This document shows positions 1-7,759 of a stretch of 64,000 bases of DNA, piece after piece; the stretch's first letter is position 1; each line of letters opens with the position of its first letter. The stretch is from CAZPAV01 sp964584755 (GTDB lineage: Bacteria; Actinomycetota; Acidimicrobiia; Spongiisociales; UBA5794). The stretch lies in the NCBI GenBank assembly GCA_964584755.1, contig CAZPAV010000006.1, forward strand, positions 13,777 through 77,776, in the 5' to 3' direction. A program made the translations under genes and the position numbers. Under the pieces are notes generated by a model. That model made no database searches and was not told the origin of the DNA. It worked only from the letters and a program-made list of their open reading frames with translations.

Positions 1-1
1 G

Positions 2-1708
2 GCCGAGTACGAGCGATCGCTGCTCTCCGCGGGAGGAGGGGTGTGGCCGAGGGGTGCCAAGCACATCGAGCTCTCGGCCGAGGCACGGCGGGCCCTCGGC
101 ACCGACCTCACCGGCGGGACTCCCGCAGAGGTCATCCAGGCCATCCTCCGTGCCCCGGTCGATCTCCTGTGGAACGGGGGCATCGGCACGTACGTGAAGG
201 CCTCGGACGAGCCGAACGAGGCGGTGCAGGATCGAGCCAACGACGCGGTGCGGGTGAACGGCAGGGAGCTGCGCTGCCGGGTGGTGGGCGAGGGCGGGAA
301 CCTCGGGTTCACCCAGCGGGGCCGGATCGAGTACGACCGTCACGGCGGCCGGATCTTCACCGACTTCATCGACAACTCCGCCGGCGTCCACACCTCCGAC
401 CGCGAGGTGAACCTGAAGATCCTCCTCGGCCTCGCCGTGGAGCGGGGGGAGATCGACCGTCGCGAGCGGGATGCGATCGTGGCCTCCGTCGCCGGCGCGG
501 TGACCGAGAAGGTGGTTCTCAGCAATTTCCTCCAGGCACAGATCCTCGCCCAGGAGGCGGCCCGCTCGGCGACGCAGATCGACGCCTACGAGGACCTCAT
601 GGTGCAGCTCGAGGACGAGGGGCTGCTCGACCGGACGCTCGAGGACCTGCCGGGGACGGAGGAGATGACCGAACGGCTGCGGACCCGGATCGGGATGGCC
701 CGCCCGGAGCTCGCCGTGCTCCTCGCCTACGCCAAGCGGAGTCTGACCGCGGCGCTGCTCGCCTCGGACCTCCCCGATGCGCCCGCCTTCGCCGCCGATC
801 TCCGCGACTACTTCCCGGCCGCGGTCTCGGAGCGGCTCGGGGACCTCGTGCAGGAGCACCCGCTGCGCCGGGAGCTCGTCGCCACGATCGTCGCCAACGA
901 GATCGTCGACTCCGAGGGGATCACCTTCGTATCCCGGCTCCAGGCCGAGACGGGGGCGGAGCCGGCACGGATCGCCCGGGCGTACCGCCTGGCACGGGGG
1001 ATCACCGACGCTCTCGAGCGGTGGCGGGCGATCGAGGCCCTCGGGATCTCGGTCCCCGCCGACGTCGTTCGCACGCTCCTCGACGGTGTGGACACGCTCG
1101 TCGAGTCGGTGACCCGCTGGTACCTGGTGCGGGGCGACGGGAGGGCCTTCGGCGAGGACGTCGCGGAGACACGGGCCGCCTTCACCACGCTCGCCGACCG
1201 GATCGCCGCGGTGGGACCCGAGGAGTGGCGCCGGGAACGGGAGGAGATCGCTGCCGGGCTCGTCGATGCGGGGGTCCCGCCGGCGATCGCGCGCCGGCAC
1301 GCCTACCAGCCCGAGCTGGTGCACGCTCCCGACATCATCGACGTGGCGCGACGGGCCGGGCGTCCTGTGGAGGACGTGGCCCGGGCCTTCTTCCGGGTGG
1401 GGCGTGCCTTTCGGATCGACTGGCTCGAGGAGGAGCTCGGCCGGCTCCCCGCGGTGACCCGGTGGCAGCGCTACGCCGTCCAGGCCCTCGAGGACGACCT
1501 CCTGCTCCTCCGGCGGGAGCTCGCCGAGCGCGCCCTCGCCGACGCGGGGACGGTCCCTGCCGACGAGGCGGTGGACCGGTACGTCGCCCGGCACGGAAGC
1601 GGCGAGCGACGTCTCCTGCGGTTCATGCGCATGCTGGCGCGGGACGGCATCACCGACGCGGCGGGGGTCGTCGTGGCGATCCGCCAGGTCCGGACCCTCG
1701 TCGGGTGA
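2..1708 (+). CDS. NAD-specific glutamate dehydrogenase, C-terminal part (5' truncated by window edge)
   Basis: The frame is already open at base 2, so the gene starts outside the window; about 568 codons are visible. It matches the C-terminal third of the large (about 1600-residue) NAD-dependent glutamate dehydrogenases, which oxidatively deaminate glutamate to 2-oxoglutarate in the cytosol. Family-typical stretches are DLLWNGGIGTYVKAS, VVGEGGNLGFTQ (about residue 94) and FTDFIDNSAGVHTSDREVN. The in-frame GTG at 41 encodes an internal valine and is not a start. The gene ends 21 bp before a convergent ABC transporter operon. It could feed nitrogen from the polyamine and amino acid catabolic genes in the window; that link is inference. 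Confidence 0.93.
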   Translation, partial: AEYERSLLSAGGGVWPRGAKHIELSAEARRALGTDLTGGTPAEVIQAILRAPVDLLWNGGIGTYVKASDEPNEAVQDRANDAVRVNGRELRCRVVGEGGNLGFTQRGRIEYDRHGGRIFTDFIDNSAGVHTSDREVNLKILLGLAVERGEIDRRERDAIVASVAGAVTEKVVLSNFLQAQILAQEAARSATQIDAYEDLMVQLEDEGLLDRTLEDLPGTEEMTERLRTRIGMARPELAVLLAYAKRSLTAALLASDLPDAPAFAADLRDYFPAAVSERLGDLVQEHPLRRELVATIVANEIVDSEGITFVSRLQAETGAEPARIARAYRLARGITDALERWRAIEALGISVPADVVRTLLDGVDTLVESVTRWYLVRGDGRAFGEDVAETRAAFTTLADRIAAVGPEEWRREREEIAAGLVDAGVPPAIARRHAYQPELVHAPDIIDVARRAGRPVEDVARAFFRVGRAFRIDWLEEELGRLPAVTRWQRYAVQALEDDLLLLRRELAERALADAGTVPADEAVDRYVARHGSGERRLLRFMRMLARDGITDAAGVVVAIRQVRTLVG

Positions 1709-1729
1709 GGAGACCCCCGGCTTCCCGGC

Positions 1730-2704
1730 TCAGGCCCGGATCTCCTGGCGCATGAAGGTCACGTAGGCGGCGCCGAAACAGACGATGGTCAGGGCGACGA
1801 GCCCGACGAGCTGCGGCCACACGAGCAGGAGCGACTGTACGAGCGTCAGGTTCGAGGTCACGGCCCGGTCGAGCTGCGCGAAGGTCACGAGGCCGAAGGT
1901 CCGGACGCTCGGGTTGAGGAGGGCCGCGGTGGCCTCGTCGTACAGCGTCGTGGGGGAGAGGCGGGCCAGCGCATCGGAGAGATGTGCGTTCCGGAGGATC
2001 TCGGCAGGCGGCGAGGCGGCCGTGACCGGCGCGACGGCGTTGGCGACGACCTGGGCGAGGAGGGCGGCGAAGAGCGCCAGGACGAGCCAGGCCGCGATGG
2101 CCACCAGTGCCGACGTGGAGGCTCGCCGCAGCACCACCGAGCAGAGCGTGGCGAAACCGAGCCAGAACCCGACGTACACGATCGAGGTGGCGAGCCACAC
2201 GACGAGTCGGGTCGTCTCGGCCGCCGTGGGAACCACGCCGAGGCGCACGATCCCGATCCCGCCCACGACGAGGACGAGGGTGGTCATGGTGAGGCCGATC
2301 GCCCCGATCCCGGCGGCGAACTTCCCGTTGATGACGTCGTCTCGGTAGATGGGCTGCGACACGAGGGCGGGGAGCGTGCCCTGGGCGCGCTCCCCGTTGA
2401 TCGCGTCGAACCCGAACCCGATCCCGACGAGCGGGGCGAGGAACCCGACGAAGACGACGAAGGAGAAGGGGAGGGGCTTCGCCGAGACCGTGAAGAGCTG
2501 GAGGAAGAGGGCCGGGGTGCCGGCGACCTGCTGCGCCGCGGAGGTGAGGCCGCCCGCCGCGGCGTACACGGCCCCCGCGGCGGCGAGCCCGAGGATCGCC
2601 ATGAGGGCGAAGAATCGCACCGAGCGGAGGTGGTCGGCGAGCTCCTTGGCGGCGACGATGCGCCACCCTCCGGAGCGAGGGACGTTCCTGCTGGCCACGG
2701 TCAT
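1730..2704 (-). CDS. ABC-2 type exporter permease subunit
   Basis: A 324-residue integral membrane protein with about six hydrophobic segments, the first at roughly residues 30-52, and an early loop reading FDAINGERAQGTLPALVSQP. That motif is typical of NosY/ABC-2 permeases. It would form the membrane channel for the ATPase encoded immediately upstream; the two genes overlap by 4 nt (ATGA at 2701-2704), so they are co-transcribed. The substrate is unknown. The first gene of the operon encodes a NEW3-domain surface protein, so export of, or action on, a cell-surface component is plausible. Alternative: a multicopper/nitrous-oxide-type accessory exporter, but no such partner genes are present. 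Confidence 0.8.
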   Translation of the reverse strand: MTVASRNVPRSGGWRIVAAKELADHLRSVRFFALMAILGLAAAGAVYAAAGGLTSAAQQVAGTPALFLQLFTVSAKPLPFSFVVFVGFLAPLVGIGFGFDAINGERAQGTLPALVSQPIYRDDVINGKFAAGIGAIGLTMTTLVLVVGGIGIVRLGVVPTAAETTRLVVWLATSIVYVGFWLGFATLCSVVLRRASTSALVAIAAWLVLALFAALLAQVVANAVAPVTAASPPAEILRNAHLSDALARLSPTTLYDEATAALLNPSVRTFGLVTFAQLDRAVTSNLTLVQSLLLVWPQLVGLVALTIVCFGAAYVTFMRQEIRA

Positions 2705-3630
2705 GCCGATGCCTCCTCCCGGAAGTAGCTGCGGTAGACCTCGTCGAGGTCGGCGGCGACGGACCGGAAGTCGCGGACGATGACGCCACGCTCCACGAGG
2801 TCACGAAGGAGGTCGGGTCCGATGTCGTCGGCGGCCCGCACCTCCCAGTGGTCCAGGTGTCGCGTCGCCTCCGCGCCGCGCGCCGACGCCGCCTCCGTGA
2901 CGGCCGATCCCGGATCGTCGACCCGGAGCTCGTAGACGAATCCCCCGGCCGCGGTGGCGAGCTCCTCACGGGTTCCGGAGGCGATGAGCCGCCCGGCGAC
3001 GAAGATCCCCACCCGGTCGCAGACCGACTGCATCTGGTGGAGGAGGTGGCTCGAGAGGAGCACGGCGGTCCCCGAGTCCGCCATCCTCCGGATGAGCACC
3101 TGGATCTCCAGGACGCCCTCGGGATCGATGGCGATGGTGGGCTCGTCGAGGACGGCCACCGCGGGTTGCTTGACGCGGACCGCGGCGATGCCCAGGCGCT
3201 GCCGCATCCCCCGCGAGTACGTTCCGACCGGATCGTCCGCCGCGGCGGTGAGCCCCACCTCCTCGAGGACGGCCTCGATCCGGCGTCCCGTCTCGCTCGG
3301 CGCCACCCGGTTGAGGCGGGCCGTGTACGTGAGGTTCTCCCGGCCGGTGAGGCGCTCGTAGAAACCCACGTTGTCGGGGAGGTACCCGACGATGCTCTTC
3401 ACGCCGATGGGATCACGGGTGGGGTCGAGACCGGCGACGCGAGCCTGGCCCCCGCTGGGCTCGGAGAGTCCGAGGAGCATGAGGATCGTCGTGGTCTTGC
3501 CCGCGCCGTTGGGGCCGAGGAGCCCGTACACCTCCCCTGCGGCGACCTGGAGGTCGAGGCGGTCGACGACGGTGCGATCCCCGTACCGCTTGGTGAGGGC
3601 TCGGGTCTCGATGAGCACGTCCCGGGGCAC
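2701..3630 (-). CDS. ABC transporter ATP-binding protein
   Basis: A 309-residue cytosolic ATPase. Walker A GPNGAGKT is at residues 39-46, the signature YSRGMRQRL at about 138-146 and the Walker B region AVLDEPT at 159-165. The roughly 90-residue C-terminal extension is typical of CcmA/NatA-like ABC-2 ATPases. The usual Gly-Gly of the signature is RG (SRGMRQ), which is common in this subfamily. The start is GTG at 3630, 3 nt after the stop of the NEW3-domain gene. It pairs with the permease whose start it overlaps. Energising an exporter is a secure family inference; the cargo is not determined. Confidence 0.9.
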   Translation of the reverse strand: MPRDVLIETRALTKRYGDRTVVDRLDLQVAAGEVYGLLGPNGAGKTTTILMLLGLSEPSGGQARVAGLDPTRDPIGVKSIVGYLPDNVGFYERLTGRENLTYTARLNRVAPSETGRRIEAVLEEVGLTAAADDPVGTYSRGMRQRLGIAAVRVKQPAVAVLDEPTIAIDPEGVLEIQVLIRRMADSGTAVLLSSHLLHQMQSVCDRVGIFVAGRLIASGTREELATAAGGFVYELRVDDPGSAVTEAASARGAEATRHLDHWEVRAADDIGPDLLRDLVERGVIVRDFRSVAADLDEVYRSYFREEASA

Positions 3631-3633
3631 GGG

Positions 3634-4800
3634 TCACCTCCGACCGAAGCGACGGAACACCACGGCGAGCCCGATGACGGCGAGGAGGATGATCCCGATC
3701 CCCACCAGGCCCCAGACACGGGAGGTCGACACCGTCACCCGGATGTCGGTCGAGTCGTTCGTCTCCTGGGTGCGGGCGCGGAGCGTGACGACGTAGTCGC
3801 CGGCGATCGCGTCGGGAGCGGGCTCGATCGTCGCGGTGACGTCGGCGGACTCCCCCGGACCGAGGCGGGCGATGTGATCGGGCGTGAAGGTGACCTTCCA
3901 GTTCTGGGGGGAGACGTCGGAGAGGGCGATGTCGTCGAGCTCGGCCGATCCGAGGTTCGTCACGACGAGGGGAAGATCCGTGGTCCCGCCGGTGGCGACC
4001 TCGGCGTTGAGTCGCTGGTCGGGCGGTGCGATCCCGATGGAGAAGTTCCCCGTGATCTCCGTCGTCAACTCGATGCTCGCCTCCTGGCCCCCGCCGACGG
4101 CCCGCACGACGACCGGGTAGCTCCCGGCCGTGGTGGCGTCGGGCGGGTCGACCTCGGCGGTGATCCGAGTCGAGTCTCCGGGACCGAGGGTGATGGTCGA
4201 GGCGCGGCGCTCCCCGGAGGGCCGGACGTCGACGACCCATCCCGGCGGCGCCTGCGCGTCGAGACCGAACTGGATCTCCGCCGGGGTGTCGTTCGACAGC
4301 TTCAGGTCGTAGCTGAACTTCACGTCGGCGGGCCCGCGCAGCGCCGGGAAGTCGGTCGTCAGGGCGACGCCACCGGAGGCCGCCACGTCCACGTCGACGC
4401 CGAGGAGGAGGCTCGCGGTCCCGGAGGGGGCCTTCGCCGTCACCGTCACGGTCTGTTCGCCGAGGGGAGCGCTCGCCGGCACCTCCACCTCCACCTGGAG
4501 ACGGAGCGTCTGGTCGGGCGGGACCATGACCTCCTTCACGACGTGGCCGCCGCCGCGGATCGTCGTCTTCCACCCCTCGGGGGCGTCGCTCACCGCCACC
4601 TGAATCCGCTCACCGGGGGGCGCGGCGAGGTCGAGGTCGAAGGAGGCGGTGTCTCCCGGCTTCGTCGCGATGGTCACCCACCGCGTGCTGAGGCCCACGG
4701 AGGCGGCATCCGGCTGTGGTGCCTCCTGTGCCAGTCCGGGGGCGGGGGCCGCGGCGAGGAACAGCACCGCGGCCGCGAGCGACGCGAGCCATCGTCTCAT
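3634..4800 (-). CDS. Exported membrane-anchored protein with NEW3-type beta domains
   Basis: 388 residues with an N-terminal signal sequence (MRRWLASLAAAVLFLAAAPA, cleavage near residue 26). Three Ig-like NEW3 repeats follow at roughly 35-130, 135-250 and 255-355, each with a W-containing PxGW or PQNW motif and a PGxSxxVTxxI/V strand. One C-terminal transmembrane helix ends in RRFGRR. The start at 4800 is chosen because AAGGTGACC precedes the ATG and the signal peptide begins there; the longer open frame to 4896 has no such features. NEW3 proteins sit outside the membrane and are often encoded with ABC-2 exporters in actinobacteria and archaea. A role in surface binding or cargo presentation is inferred. 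Confidence 0.75.
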   Translation of the reverse strand: MRRWLASLAAAVLFLAAAPAPGLAQEAPQPDAASVGLSTRWVTIATKPGDTASFDLDLAAPPGERIQVAVSDAPEGWKTTIRGGGHVVKEVMVPPDQTLRLQVEVEVPASAPLGEQTVTVTAKAPSGTASLLLGVDVDVAASGGVALTTDFPALRGPADVKFSYDLKLSNDTPAEIQFGLDAQAPPGWVVDVRPSGERRASTITLGPGDSTRITAEVDPPDATTAGSYPVVVRAVGGGQEASIELTTEITGNFSIGIAPPDQRLNAEVATGGTTDLPLVVTNLGSAELDDIALSDVSPQNWKVTFTPDHIARLGPGESADVTATIEPAPDAIAGDYVVTLRARTQETNDSTDIRVTVSTSRVWGLVGIGIILLAVIGLAVVFRRFGRR

Positions 4801-4948
4801 GGTCACCTTCCCACTCTTCTCGGGCCCGGTCGGAGCCGTGGCCGACCGTGTCGGTCCGGTGCCCCGAGGGGCGCGGTTACGTTCGGTCGTGCGCACGCCA
4901 CGCTACGGCGGCGGGGGTTAAGGGGGCGTAAACGCCGGAACCGAGAAA

Positions 4949-4966
4949 CGAACGAACGTTCGTTTG
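4949..4966. promoter_or_regulatory. PaaR-type (TetR-family) operator upstream of paaA
   Basis: The sequence contains a perfect 14-bp palindrome, AACGAACGTTCGTT (4951-4964). Two overlapping matches to CNAACGNNCGTTNG, the site I recall for the Thermus phenylacetyl-CoA-responsive repressor PaaR, occur at 4949-4962 and 4953-4966. A -10-like TATGAT lies at 4977-4982, so a bound repressor would cover the -35 region of the paa promoter. A TetR-family gene ends the same operon (8818-9387), giving a simple autoregulated circuit with phenylacetyl-CoA as the likely inducer. Confidence 0.6.
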
Positions 4967-5011
4967 CAGACCCGGCTATGATGGCCCCGTGCGGAGACGA
5001 GGAGCGTGGCG

Positions 5012-5938
5012 ATGACCCCCGAGGAGCGCTTCGCGGCCATCATCGCGGCCGACGAGAAGATCGAGCCTCACGACTGGATGCCGGACGGGTATCGACGAAC
5101 GCTCATCCGGCAGATCGCGCAGCACGCCCACTCCGAGGTGATCGGGATGCAGCCGGAGGGCAACTGGATCACCCGGGCGCCCACGTTGCGGCGCAAGGCG
5201 ATCCTCATGGCGAAGGTCCAGGACGAGGCCGGTCACGGCCTGTACCTCTACTCGGCGTGCGAGACGCTGGGGGTGGGTCGGGACGCCCTGGTGCGTCTCC
5301 TCCACGAGGGGCGACAGAAGTACTCCTCGATCTTCAACTACCCGACCCTGACCTGGGCCGACGTGGGGGCGATCGGCTGGCTCGTGGACGGGGCGGCGAT
5401 CACGAACCAGGTGATGCTCACGCGGACGTCGTACGGGCCGTACGCCCGGGCGATGGTGCGGATCTGCCGTGAGGAGAGCTTCCACCAGCGTCAGGGGTAC
5501 GAGATCATGCTCGCGCTGGCGCGAGGCAGTGCCGCCCAGCGGGCCATGGCCCAGGACGCCCTCGACCGGTGGTGGTGGCCCACCCTGATGATGTTCGGGC
5601 CTCACGACGCCGAGTCGGCCCACTCGAGCCGCTCCATGGGATGGAAGATCAAGCGCGTGTCCAACGACGACCTTCGACAGCAGTTCGTCGACGCCACCGT
5701 GCCGCAGGCGGAGTACCTGGGCCTCACCATCCCCGACCCCGACCTCCGCTGGAACGAGGAGCGGGGACACTACGACTTCGGCGAGATCGACTGGGACGAG
5801 TTCCGGCGGGTCCTCGCCGGCGACGGACCCATGAACCGGGATCGGCTCGACCACAAGGTGCGGGCCTGGGAGGAGGGCGCCTGGGTACGGGAGGCCGCCG
5901 CCGTCCACGCCGAGCGGCGACGGGCCCGGAGTGCGTGA
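5012..5938 (+). CDS. paaA: 1,2-phenylacetyl-CoA epoxidase, catalytic subunit PaaA
   Basis: 308 residues. PaaA is the di-iron monooxygenase subunit that epoxidises phenylacetyl-CoA, the first ring-activating step of aerobic phenylacetate breakdown. Ferritin-like ligand motifs are visible: DEAGHG in the middle helix pair and REESFHQRQ further on, along with the family stretches GNWITRAPTLRRKAILMAKV and WKIKRVSNDDLRQQFVD. The start at ATG 5012 is preferred over GTG 5006 because GAGGAG at 4999-5004 is 7 nt from the ATG. It is the first gene of a tightly coupled paaABCDE-tetR operon behind a PaaR-like operator. Confidence 0.95.
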   Translation: MTPEERFAAIIAADEKIEPHDWMPDGYRRTLIRQIAQHAHSEVIGMQPEGNWITRAPTLRRKAILMAKVQDEAGHGLYLYSACETLGVGRDALVRLLHEGRQKYSSIFNYPTLTWADVGAIGWLVDGAAITNQVMLTRTSYGPYARAMVRICREESFHQRQGYEIMLALARGSAAQRAMAQDALDRWWWPTLMMFGPHDAESAHSSRSMGWKIKRVSNDDLRQQFVDATVPQAEYLGLTIPDPDLRWNEERGHYDFGEIDWDEFRRVLAGDGPMNRDRLDHKVRAWEEGAWVREAAAVHAERRRARSA

Positions 5939-5945
5939 GGGGCCC

Positions 5946-6515
5946 ATGACGCGTCCCACGATGCCCGGTCCCGCCGACCCGTCCCCCGCCGGGGAGGTGG
6001 TGGCGTCCCCGTCCTGGCCGCGATGGGAGGTCTTCGTGCGTCAGCGCGGAGCCCTGGCACACGTGGCCTCCGAGTCGGTGCACGCGCCCGACGCCGAGAC
6101 CGCCCTCCAGAACGCCCGGGACACCTACCTGCGGCGGGTGGAGGGCGTGAGCATCTGGGTGGTGCGGAGCGACGACGTCGTCGTCTGGGAGCCGGAGGCC
6201 GGGGACGGCGCCGCCGAGGAGCCCCGGCCGGGAGTCGGACCCGCCGGGTTGTGGGAGGTGTTCGTCCGCCACCGCCGCGGGCTGAGTCACGTCCACGCGG
6301 GATCGGTGCCCGCAGCCGACGCGGCCGCGGCCCTCGCCCGGGCTCGCGCCGCGTACCTCCCCGAGCACGGCGGTGCCGGGATCTGGCTCGTGCCGGCCGC
6401 GGCGGTCGTCGCCGCCGATCCCGAGGACGCGGAGTCCCTCTTCGCCCCCTTCGCCGACAAGGGGTACCGGCACCCGGCCGCGTACGACATCCCCGAGGAA
6501 GTGGGGTACATGTGA
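5946..6515 (+). CDS. paaB: Phenylacetyl-CoA epoxidase subunit PaaB, tandem-duplicated form
   Basis: 189 residues, about twice the usual ~95 for PaaB. Two copies of the PaaB fold are visible. Copy one runs from RWEVFVRQRGALAH (about residue 26) to GVSIWVV (about 73). Copy two runs from LWEVFVRHRRGLSHVHAGS (about 102) to GIWLV (about 148), followed by the family C-terminus YRHPAAYDIPEEVGYM. Only the second copy carries that C-terminal segment. PaaB bridges PaaAC heterodimers without catalysis, so a fused pair would fix a PaaB dimer in one chain (inference). AGGGG precedes the chosen ATG; GTG 5931 overlapping paaA is an alternative. The stop overlaps the paaC GTG by 4 nt. Confidence 0.88.
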   Translation: MTRPTMPGPADPSPAGEVVASPSWPRWEVFVRQRGALAHVASESVHAPDAETALQNARDTYLRRVEGVSIWVVRSDDVVVWEPEAGDGAAEEPRPGVGPAGLWEVFVRHRRGLSHVHAGSVPAADAAAALARARAAYLPEHGGAGIWLVPAAAVVAADPEDAESLFAPFADKGYRHPAAYDIPEEVGYM

Positions 6516-7282
6516 CGTCCACGCTCACGACGCGCGACCCGCTCGCCACGTACCTCGTTCGGTTCGGGGACGACAACCTCGTCCTCGCCCAGCGACTCGC
6601 CGAGTACGTCTCGTGGGCTCCGGAGCTCGAGGAGGACCTCGCCGTCGCGAACATCGCTCTCGACCACCTCGGCCTGGCGACGAGCCTCCTGGCGTACGCG
6701 GCCCGCGTCGAGGGCGACGGTCGGGACGAGGACGATCTCGCCTTCCTGCGCACGGAGCGGGAGTACACGAATCTCCTCCTCGTCGAGCGACCGAACCGGG
6801 ACTTCGCCCACGTCATGGCCCGCCAGTTCCTCTTCGACGCCTTCCAGCTTCCCCTCTGGGAGGCGCTGTCGACCTCGACCGACGTCACCCTGGCGGGGAT
6901 CGCCGCCAAGGCGACGAAGGAGGCCCGCTATCACCTCCGACACTCCTCGGGATGGGTGGTGCGCCTGGGCGACGGCACCGAGGAGAGCCACCGACGGATG
7001 CAGGCCGCCGTCGACGACCTCTGGCGCTTCGTCACGGAGCCGTTCCGCGGCGACGACCTCGACCGGCTCATGACCGAGCGGGGTGTCGGGGTCGATCCCG
7101 CCGGCCTGGAGGGCGCCTGGCGTCGACGGGTCGACACCGTGCTCGCGGATGCCACGCTCCGGCGACCCGAGGGCGTTCCGCAGCGGGAGGGCGGCCGACG
7201 GGGACTCCACACCGAGGAGCTCGGGCACCTGCTCGGCGAGTTGCAGTGGATGCAGCGCACCTACCCGGGGCTGGCGTGGTGA
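6512..7282 (+). CDS. paaC: 1,2-phenylacetyl-CoA epoxidase structural subunit PaaC
   Basis: 256 residues, all-helical ferritin-like. PaaC is the non-catalytic partner of PaaA in the epoxidase core. Recognisable stretches are DDNLVLAQRLAEYVSWAPEL near the N-terminus, EEDLAVANIALDHLGLA, YTNLLLVERPNRDFAHVMAR, KEARYHLRHSSGWVVRLGDG and the C-terminal LHTEELGHLLGELQWMQR. The GTG start overlaps the paaB stop as GTGA and has GAGGAAG about 10 nt upstream. Length and order match phenylacetate operons in which A-B-C-D-E are translationally coupled. Confidence 0.94.
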   Translation: MTSTLTTRDPLATYLVRFGDDNLVLAQRLAEYVSWAPELEEDLAVANIALDHLGLATSLLAYAARVEGDGRDEDDLAFLRTEREYTNLLLVERPNRDFAHVMARQFLFDAFQLPLWEALSTSTDVTLAGIAAKATKEARYHLRHSSGWVVRLGDGTEESHRRMQAAVDDLWRFVTEPFRGDDLDRLMTERGVGVDPAGLEGAWRRRVDTVLADATLRRPEGVPQREGGRRGLHTEELGHLLGELQWMQRTYPGLAW

Positions 7283-7758
7283 CGGTGCCGCCGACGACGC
7301 CGGAAGGGGTGCGAGCCCTCCTCGATCGGGTGGTCGACCCCGAGATCCCGGTGCTGACGATCGCCGAGATGGGGATCCTCCGGGACGTCGCCGTCGGCGC
7401 GGAGGGCGAGGTCGTCGTGTCGATCACTCCCACCTACTCGGGATGTCCCGCGCTGGCGGCGATCGGCGACCGGATCGTGGCGGTCCTGCGCGACGCCGGC
7501 ATCGACGCGGTGGAGGTCCGGACCGTGTACGCGCCGGCCTGGAGCAGCGACTGGCTCACCGCCGGCGCCCGCGCCAAGCTCCGCGCCGTCGGGATCGCCC
7601 CGCCCCGGCCGGGGAGTGAGCGGGAGGATCCGGTGCGGTGTCCCCGGTGCCGCGCCGCGCGGACGCGAACCGTGGCCGAGTTCGGGTCCACCGCCTGCAA
7701 GGCCCTCATGGTGTGTGAGAGCTGCGGCGAGCCGTTCGACCGGTTCAAGGAGCTGTGA
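7279..7758 (+). CDS. paaD: Phenylacetate epoxidase maturation protein PaaD (DUF59/MIP18 plus zinc ribbon)
   Basis: 159 residues. The N-terminal MIP18/DUF59 domain has VVDPEIPVLTIAEMGILRDV and the conserved TPTYSGCPAL with its cysteine. The C-terminal zinc-ribbon-like tail has CPRC near residue 118 and CESC near 149. PaaD is needed for a functional epoxidase and is thought to act in metal or Fe-S assembly; it is not part of the purified complex. The GTG start overlaps the paaC stop, and paaE follows 1 nt after the stop. Confidence 0.93.
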   Translation: MTVPPTTPEGVRALLDRVVDPEIPVLTIAEMGILRDVAVGAEGEVVVSITPTYSGCPALAAIGDRIVAVLRDAGIDAVEVRTVYAPAWSSDWLTAGARAKLRAVGIAPPRPGSEREDPVRCPRCRAARTRTVAEFGSTACKALMVCESCGEPFDRFKEL

Positions 7759-7759
7759 G

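Noticed and set aside
41..43. GTG as the start of the glutamate dehydrogenase fragment
   Set aside because: The frame is open from base 2 and the protein is the C-terminal part of a much longer family, so the true start is outside the window.
4990..5016. Leaderless GTG start right after TATGAT before paaA
   Set aside because: The GTG at 4990 meets a stop after eight codons and is out of frame with paaA; ATG 5012 with GAGGAG fits.
2848..5472. An 874-codon plus-strand frame opposite the ABC/NEW3 operon
   Set aside because: It crosses the paa promoter and runs antisense to three recognisable genes; composition is typical of a shadow frame.
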